A stretch of 22,807 nucleotides of DNA from Deinococcus detaillensis. Lineage in GTDB: Bacteria > Deinococcota > Deinococci > Deinococcales > Deinococcaceae. The first letter of the stretch is position 1; each line of letters starts with the position of its first letter. Location of the stretch: contig NZ_VKDB01000032.1 of the NCBI RefSeq assembly GCF_007280555.1, positions 1 through 22,807 on the forward strand, given 5' to 3'. The notes beneath the pieces were generated by a model. That model saw only the letters and a program-made list of their open reading frames with translations. It had not been told where the DNA came from and did no database searches. The translations under genes and the position numbers were made by a program. Shown piece by piece: positions 18,365-22,807 of this stretch.

Positions 18365-18901
18365 ATGACTCAGACCAACACGTTTCCGAAACCTTATCCC
18401 GCACCTGCCGCCCTGAAAACCCCCACCGATCTGACCCCTGATCAGGTCAGGGCCGTCGTCGGGGCCGTCAACCCCCTGATCGCCGACGCTTTCGCGGTGT
18501 ACCTCAAGACCAAGAACTTCCACTGGCACCTGTCGGGCAGCCACTTCCGCGATTATCACCTGATGCTCGACGAGCAGGCCGATCAATTGCTGGGCAGTAC
18601 CGATCCGCTGGCCGAGCGGGTTCGCAAGTTGGGCGGCACCACGCTGCGCTCCATCTCGCATATCTCCAGCCTCCAGACCGTGCAGGACAACAACGCCGAC
18701 TTCGTGACCCCGCTGGACATGCTCCGTGAGCTGATGGCCGACAACCAGAGCATCGCCGCCAATATGCGAAAAGCGCATGAAGTGTGCGACGACGCCCGCG
18801 ATTACGCCACCTCCAGCTTGCTGGAAGTGCTGATCGATGAGACCGAGCGCCGCGTCTGGTTTTTGTTTGAAGCGGCGCAGGGCGGCGAACAAACCCGCTA
18901 G
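18365..18901 (+). CDS. dps: Dps-family DNA-binding / ferroxidase protein
   Basis: Ferritin-like protein of 178 residues that forms dodecamers, oxidises and stores iron, and protects DNA from hydroxyl radicals. The intersubunit ferroxidase site is complete and spaced as in E. coli Dps: H53 (KNFHWHL), H65 and D69 (FRDYHLMLDEQ), D80 and E84 (STDPLAERV). An N-terminal tail of about 25 residues rich in Pro with a few Lys precedes the first helix and may touch DNA. No signal peptide is seen. The ATG has AAGGAG 6 bases upstream; a TTG directly before it is less likely. It is divergent from a VIT-type iron/manganese transporter, a sensible iron-detoxifying pair. Confidence 0.94.
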   Translation: MTQTNTFPKPYPAPAALKTPTDLTPDQVRAVVGAVNPLIADAFAVYLKTKNFHWHLSGSHFRDYHLMLDEQADQLLGSTDPLAERVRKLGGTTLRSISHISSLQTVQDNNADFVTPLDMLRELMADNQSIAANMRKAHEVCDDARDYATSSLLEVLIDETERRVWFLFEAAQGGEQTR

Positions 18902-18909
18902 AGCCTGAG

Positions 18910-18931
18910 AGCGGAGACGATACTCTCCGCT
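18910..18931 (+). terminator. hairpin just after dps
   Basis: AGCGGAGA and TCTCCGCT pair perfectly around CGATAC, 8 bases after the dps stop. No T-run follows, so it may stabilise the mRNA 3' end or act together with the next hairpin. Confidence 0.45.
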
Positions 18932-18991
18932 GCCTCGGCAAAGACCGGCCGGCTCTCCTGCACAGCAAAGAAACCTAGCTTTCCACTTAGA

Positions 18992-19028
18992 AGAAACTGC
19001 CGGGGCCTTAAGCTTCCCGGCAGTTTCT
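18992..19028. terminator. long hairpin, likely transcription end of dps
   Basis: Thirteen-base perfect arms, AGAAACTGCCGGG and CCCGGCAGTTTCT, around an 11-base loop containing TTAAGCTT. The lower stem is A/T-rich, so it offers a partial T-run (TTTCT) to RNA made in either direction. It lies between dps and the leftward channel gene and may serve both. Confidence 0.6.
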
Positions 19029-19147
19029 ATTGCGGGAATTGGCGTAAGATCGGCAGACCCTCATTTAGAGCGTTTTTGATCTGCCACAAATACGCTCGAA
19101 CTTTCTTCACAGACGGCTCTTACGCAGGCAAATTGACGCGTCAGAAT

Positions 19148-19861
19148 CTAACTGGACGACTCCTCTCCCGCTTCTGCTTGCCCGTTGGCCGTCTCGGCCT
19201 CCTGCTGGTTGAGTGGGCCGCGCAGCAGATAGGTCAGCCCTGTGGCCAGCGTGCCGCCTGCAAACGGTCCCAGCAGATGCGGCCAAGATGCCAGCACCGT
19301 GCCGCTGAACAGCGCGGCGGCCAGCGTGCGGGTGGGATTGACGCCGATGGTTGAGACGCTGCCCGCCGTGAACAAGCACAGCCCCAGCGTTCCGGCGATC
19401 ACCAAACCCGCCTGAGAGCCGACTTCCGCCTTGCGCTTGGCGGTGGCCAAAATCACCAGCAGCAGCAGCGCGGTGCAGACCGTCTCCAGCCCAAACGCCC
19501 CCCAAGGCCTGACCAACTCGTGCGCTTTGGGGAGCGGCACACAGGCTGAGACCAGCCACACCCCGCCGCAGGCCCCCAGGAACTGCGCGGCCAGGTATCC
19601 CGGCACCCGCGCCCACGGAAAGCTGCCCCGCAGCGCGAAAGCCAGCGTCACAGCGGGGTTGAAGTGCGCTCCGGACAGGTCGCTCAGGCCGTAGATCAGC
19701 GCCAGGATCACCAGACCCGGCACCAGCGCGTCGGCGGCCAGTGTGGGCAGCACGCCGAGCTGGGCCAGCACCGCCGCGCTTAAACTGAAAACCACGAAGA
19801 CGGCGAGGCCCAGCGCTTCGGCCAGCCAGCGCCGCGCTGTGGCTAGGTGGGTTTCTGACAT
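19148..19861 (-). CDS. aquaporin / MIP-family channel
   Basis: Membrane channel of 237 residues with six hydrophobic segments in two halves. The first pore loop has the normal SGAHFNPAVTL (NPA at 68-70). The second loop reads GVNPTRTLAAALF, so NPA is changed to NPT (175-177) while the selectivity arginine R178 stays. The C-terminus after TYLLRGPLN is a polar tail rich in Glu, Gln and Ser. Such channels pass water, glycerol or other small neutral solutes; which one cannot be told here. The ATG at 19861 lacks a clear ribosome binding site. It stands alone, with convergent dps on one side. Confidence 0.9.
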   Translation of the reverse strand: MSETHLATARRWLAEALGLAVFVVFSLSAAVLAQLGVLPTLAADALVPGLVILALIYGLSDLSGAHFNPAVTLAFALRGSFPWARVPGYLAAQFLGACGGVWLVSACVPLPKAHELVRPWGAFGLETVCTALLLLVILATAKRKAEVGSQAGLVIAGTLGLCLFTAGSVSTIGVNPTRTLAAALFSGTVLASWPHLLGPFAGGTLATGLTYLLRGPLNQQEAETANGQAEAGEESSS

Positions 19862-19910
19862 GCAGGGATGCTGTCATGTTGTTGGCAATAACACTGAATG
19901 CTATACGCAG

Positions 19911-19939
19911 ATTAGAGGGGAGCAGTCTAAGTACAGCAA
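19911..19939 (-). promoter_or_regulatory. possible promoter of the channel gene
   Basis: On the minus strand TTGCTG (19934-19939) and TCTAAT (19911-19916) are 17 bases apart. The transcript would start about 43 bases before the ATG. The matches to TTGACA/TATAAT are moderate. Confidence 0.4.
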
Positions 19940-20023
19940 GATTACCGTTTCGGGATTCCGCACAGAACGCTTCATCCCTCCACTCCCATCTAGCCGTACT
20001 TTTCCCATCTCTCGCTCCGCTCG

Positions 20024-20041
20024 GTTTATCCAAAGATAAAC
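20024..20041. repeat. small inverted repeat GTTTATC-CAAA-GATAAAC
   Basis: Perfect 7-base arms around CAAA in the 267-base gap between the channel gene and the end of the monooxygenase gene. It is AT-rich with no T-run, so a regulator site is as likely as a terminator. I see nothing else in this gap apart from the promoter candidate at 19911-19939. Confidence 0.4.
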
Positions 20042-20128
20042 ATTGGCGTACTTAGAAGATCGGCGTGCGAATGCTCCGGCGTCAACGACGTGAACCGGGC
20101 AGCTCAAAATCCGGGCCGCCTCCGAATC

Positions 20129-21259
20129 TCACTGCTTTTTGTCCCTACCGCGCGTCAGCACACGGAGAGCGAGATCACGAACTGTGAGGCCGGGGCGTGA
20201 ACGCGGAACCAGTAGCGACGCCATTAAGCCAAAATTGCGCAGCTTCGGAGCCACACGGGCGCGGTGTGCAGCTTCGTAGCGCCCAAATGCTAGGCCGTGA
20301 TCGTGCGGGCTGGCGCTCAGGGCCTGTGCCAGCTCATAAGCGCCGGCCACCGCCAAGCTCGACCCTTCGCCAAAGAGGGACAGGCAGGATGCGGCGTCTC
20401 CGAGCAGCGCCACGCGCCCCTGAGACCAGTGGGGAGTCTCAACCCTGCTGACCGCGTCGAAGTACAGATCCGGCGCGGCGCACAACTGCGCCAGCAACTC
20501 CGGCACGCGCCAGCCCACCCCCGCATATGCCGCCGCCACAAACCGTTTGACCGCCTCTGGATTCCGGTGGTCGGGGGGAGCGGTGGGATGCCAGAAGAAA
20601 AAGCCGGCCATCGCGCGGTCTCGGCCCGGATGAACCGCCACCAGCCGTCCGGGGGTGTTGTGCATCAGCACGTCCTGCGGCGACTTAGCCGGCTCTGGCA
20701 GCGCCGTGGTGGCGACATACAGGCCCATGTGCCGCACGAATTGCTCGTCTGGGCCGAATGCCAGCTGGCGCACGGCGGAGTGCAGGCCGTCCGCGCCGAT
20801 CATGAAGTCAAATCGGCGGGGAGCGTGGCGCTCGAAGGTGACATCAACGCCGCCCGCATCCTGATGGAGAGCGGTGATGGTGTCGTCAAAAAGGAATTCG
20901 GTGACGTCACTCGCAGTTTGGAACAGGACGCGGGCCAAATCACTGCGGGGAATTTCCATTTCAGGCGTTCCGGCGGCGCTACGCCCAGCGGAAGTGACCA
21001 CGCGGGCGAAGCGGTGGCCCGCACGGTCATAGAAGCTGATGGCCCGGACGGATGTGGAAACGTCTCGGAGGGCCGCAACGATGCCCATCTTCTCGGCGAC
21101 GCTCAGCGCTGCGCCGCGCACATCCACCGGATTGCCACTGGAGCGCACGCCGCCTGCGCGTTCGACCACTGTGGGCCGCCAGCCGCTGCGGGCCAGCCAG
21201 TACGCCACCGTGGGGCCAGCGATGCCAGCGCCGGAAATCAGAACGCACGGTGGGGTCAT
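20129..21259 (-). CDS. FAD-dependent monooxygenase (PHBH/TetX-like)
   Basis: Flavoprotein of 376 residues of the class A hydroxylase fold. The N-terminal dinucleotide motif is VLISGAGIAGPTVAYWLA with the acidic residue in VVERAGG; the DG motif is FMIGADGLHSAVRQ; the second FAD motif is VALLGDAASCLSLFGEGSSL. No membrane segment or secretion signal is present. Such enzymes hydroxylate aromatic compounds, polyketides or antibiotics using NAD(P)H and O2; the substrate is not evident. It is divergent from a TetR regulator across 63-72 bases holding a promoter and a palindrome, so it is probably induced by a ligand of that regulator. The ATG directly follows a -10 box, so the message is probably leaderless. 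Confidence 0.88.
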   Translation of the reverse strand: MTPPCVLISGAGIAGPTVAYWLARSGWRPTVVERAGGVRSSGNPVDVRGAALSVAEKMGIVAALRDVSTSVRAISFYDRAGHRFARVVTSAGRSAAGTPEMEIPRSDLARVLFQTASDVTEFLFDDTITALHQDAGGVDVTFERHAPRRFDFMIGADGLHSAVRQLAFGPDEQFVRHMGLYVATTALPEPAKSPQDVLMHNTPGRLVAVHPGRDRAMAGFFFWHPTAPPDHRNPEAVKRFVAAAYAGVGWRVPELLAQLCAAPDLYFDAVSRVETPHWSQGRVALLGDAASCLSLFGEGSSLAVAGAYELAQALSASPHDHGLAFGRYEAAHRARVAPKLRNFGLMASLLVPRSRPGLTVRDLALRVLTRGRDKKQ

Positions 21260-21264
21260 ATGTC

Positions 21265-21293
21265 TTTATACTTCACTGGGTGCATTTTTGCAA
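21265..21293 (-). promoter_or_regulatory. promoter of the FAD monooxygenase gene
   Basis: On the minus strand TTGCAA (21288-21293) and TATAAA (21265-21270) are exactly 17 bases apart. The -10 box ends 5 bases before the ATG at 21259, so transcription should start at or next to the start codon. Confidence 0.7.
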
Positions 21294-21302
21294 CAAGTGA
21301 AG
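21271..21302. promoter_or_regulatory. palindromic operator for the TetR regulator
   Basis: Outer arms CTTCACT and AGTGAAG pair perfectly, and the inner TGCA/TGCA bases pair as well; 12 of 16 positions are symmetric over 32 bases. It fills the spacer and covers the -35 of the monooxygenase promoter, so a bound repressor would block transcription. It also lies just upstream of the regulator start, which suggests autoregulation. Confidence 0.65.
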
Positions 21303-21322
21303 AAAAGCTCTCAGTGATTAGA

Positions 21323-21946
21323 ATGAGCCACATGACTCTGCGCGAACGCAAACGCCTGCGCACTCGGCAGGCCATCCTCACCGCTGCAACGCGACTCTTT
21401 GAGCGTGACGGCTACAGCGCAACCACTCTGGACGATATCGCCGCCGCTGCCGAGATCAGCAAACGGGCCATTTTCAGTTACTTTGCCAGTAAGGAAGACC
21501 TGCTGTTTCCCGAAAGCGACGCGCGAATCGGCGCGGCCATCGACGCGATTGCGGCCCGGCAGCCCAGCGACGGCCCGGTGCAGGTCTTGATGCGGGCCAT
21601 GACCACCACAGCCCAAGAATCCGATGATCTGACGGGCCGCCGGGCGGCGCTGCGACTGCGGCTGATGCGGACGGTTCCTGCCCTGCGTGGCCGGGCGCTG
21701 CAACATCAGCTCGACGCGCAGCGCGAGATTGCGCGTCACCTCGCTGCCGCCTTCCCGACCGAACTCGACCCCATCTCGGCGGCGGCTCTGACTGGGGCGT
21801 TCATCGGAGCGGTGACGGCTGTGCTAGATCTGCTGTTTGAGGGGGAAGACCCTGTACAAAGCCCGGCTGAGGTGCAGGCAACCATCTCAGGAGCCGTCCA
21901 AGTGGCTCTCGCCCCCTGGTTGAGAGCGTCCCTGGAGAACACTTGA
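21323..21946 (+). CDS. TetR/AcrR-family transcriptional regulator
   Basis: Regulator of 207 residues. The N-terminal DNA-binding domain has the standard TetR pattern: RQAILTAATRLFERDGYSAT, then the helix-turn-helix TTLDDIAAAAEISKRAIFSY with FASKEDLLF. The C-terminal helical part would bind a ligand and shows no family that I recognise. I chose ATG 21323; ATG 21332 is an equally good start, and a TAGAAT box at 21319-21324 ends 7 bases before it, which would make it leaderless. The frame is open far upstream to 20297, but that part is antisense to the monooxygenase gene. It probably represses the divergent monooxygenase through the 32-base palindrome. Confidence 0.9.
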   Translation: MSHMTLRERKRLRTRQAILTAATRLFERDGYSATTLDDIAAAAEISKRAIFSYFASKEDLLFPESDARIGAAIDAIAARQPSDGPVQVLMRAMTTTAQESDDLTGRRAALRLRLMRTVPALRGRALQHQLDAQREIARHLAAAFPTELDPISAAALTGAFIGAVTAVLDLLFEGEDPVQSPAEVQATISGAVQVALAPWLRASLENT

Positions 21947-21997
21947 GGATGTGTCGGACAGCGTGCCGCACATTTCTGGCGCTCAAGAAGGAGCGGG

Positions 21998-22687
21998 TTA
22001 GTGTTCCTGTCTGTTGGTGTGATTCAGCGGCGTCCAGCAGATGTCTTCAGGCGGAACAGGGCGGCCCAGCAAAAAGCCCTGAATGTTGTCACAGCCGAGT
22101 TCGTCAAGCAAGGCTTGCTGCTCAGGGGTCTCGACTCCCTCACCCGTGACAAGCATGTTCAGCCCGTGGGCCAGGGTGATCATCACGTTGAGCAACATCC
22201 GGGCTGAGCTTCCCTCGGCGATGCTCTCATCCTGTACGAACGAACGGTCAATCTTGAGCACATCGATGGGCAGGGTACGCAGCAGACTCAGGCTGCTCTG
22301 TCCCGTGCCGAAGTCGTCCAGCGCCACCCGGATGCCCAGATCTTTGAGCCGGGTCAGCTGTAAGGCGGCGACCTCAGGGTTGCGTAGGACGACACTCTCG
22401 GTGAGTTCGAGCACCAAGCGCTGCGGATTGAGCCCTGAAGATGCTAAAGCTTGCTGCACAGCGTTCAGCAGACCGGAGTGCTCGAATTGCAGGGCACTGA
22501 CGTTGACACTCATGGTAAAGCCCCGGCTGTTGGCATCCCAGAGCGCCGCTTGGCGGCAGGCTTCGTGCAGCACCCACTCTCCGAGCGGCACGATCAGCTC
22601 GTTTTCTTCAGCCACCTGGATGAATTTCCCTGGAGACAGCAGCCCCTGAGTGGGGTGCTGCCAGCGAACCAGCGCCTCGAAGCCCAC
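21998..22687 (-). pseudogene. EAL-domain c-di-GMP phosphodiesterase, N-terminus lost
   Basis: The frame encodes about 229 residues of an EAL domain, which hydrolyses c-di-GMP to pGpG. Active-site parts are present: EAL in GFEALVRW, MSVNVSALQF, LELTES, ALDDFGTGQSSLSLL, LKIDRSFV, GEGVETPEQQ and QGFLLGRP. GEGVET has Gly in place of the usual Ala. The frame begins right at the EAL motif, at GTG 22687 with no ribosome binding site, whereas a normal EAL domain needs about 20-30 residues before this motif and usually a GGDEF or sensor domain ahead. Upstream codons stay open for about 10 residues and then meet a stop. The start of a transposase gene follows at once, so an insertion sequence has probably cut the gene. 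Confidence 0.75.
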
Positions 22688-22807
22688 TAAAAGTCTATTC
22701 GGAAAATATGTAAACTAATGGTATGACGACGACACAGCCTCACCAAGCGCAGATTGATGATCAAGAAACTATCTGGGAAGTGCCAGATGCCCTCTGGACA
22801 CGACTTG
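22688..22807 (+). mobile_element. left end of an insertion sequence, probably IS5 family
   Basis: The EAL gene loses its coding sense at about 22688, the base composition drops to AT-rich, and a transposase-like frame starts 35 bases further on. The exact junction, terminal inverted repeat and target duplication cannot be defined because the other end lies outside the window. Confidence 0.55.
22723..22807 (+). CDS. N-terminal part of an IS5-like transposase, runs off the window
   Basis: An ATG at 22723 opens a frame that continues to the window edge, giving 28 codons. The product has QETIWEVPDALWTRL, which resembles the N-terminal motif (W.L.D..W..LEPLLP) of IS5-family transposases with the DUF4096-type domain. 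The sequence just before it (22688-22722) is AT-rich, unlike the flanking gene, and should contain the left end of the element. Only the first part is visible, so intactness is unknown. Confidence 0.6.
   Translation, partial: MTTTQPHQAQIDDQETIWEVPDALWTRL

Noticed and set aside
20297..21322. Long plus-strand open frame running into the TetR gene (549 codons in total)
   Set aside because: This part is antisense to a clear FAD monooxygenase and has no family motifs; only the section from 21323 onward is TetR. It is an effect of high-GC codon bias.

Overview
The window is GC-rich bacterial DNA, densely packed on both strands. Several traits fit a Deinococcus-type genome (Deinococcota): start codons directly behind TANNNT-type -10 boxes (leaderless transcripts), a Dps/VIT-type iron pair, and a late-stage cobalamin locus with riboswitch-like leaders. 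No rRNA or tRNA is present, so the taxonomy is inference.

Left part (1-6419): the C-terminal end of an unrecognised gene, then a leftward set reading from 4799 down to 528: amino-acid ABC substrate-binding protein, ABC permease, a class V PLP enzyme (cysteine-desulfurase-like) and a D-hydantoinase/dihydropyrimidinase. This looks like uptake and breakdown of a cyclic ureide or modified amino acid. The ABC ATPase is absent. Divergent from it is a CynX/NimT-family MFS transporter.

Middle left (6420-8856): a possible 55-codon ORF, a kinase that closely resembles the autoinducer-2 kinase LsrK along its whole length, and a small cupin. No other lsr genes are in the window.

Centre (8884-17282): a cobalamin locus in two divergent operons. 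Leftward: BtuF-like binding protein, CobO, CbiB, a CobD/CobC-type PLP enzyme, CobQ. Rightward: CobS, CobC-type phosphatase, CobU, CobT. Together these cover corrinoid binding, adenosylation, amidation, aminopropanol attachment and lower-ligand assembly. Most junctions overlap by a few bases. The 0.7 kb divergent region holds a clear cobalamin riboswitch on the minus strand, a more divergent candidate on the plus strand, a terminator for each, and a 15-bp triplicate repeat.

Right part (17302-22807): a VIT1/CCC1 iron or manganese transporter divergent from a complete Dps ferritin-like protein (metal storage); an aquaporin-family channel with an NPT second motif; an FAD monooxygenase divergent from a TetR regulator, with a 32-bp operator-like palindrome over the promoter; and an EAL-domain (c-di-GMP phosphodiesterase) gene cut off at its EAL motif next to the start of an IS5-like transposase that runs off the window.
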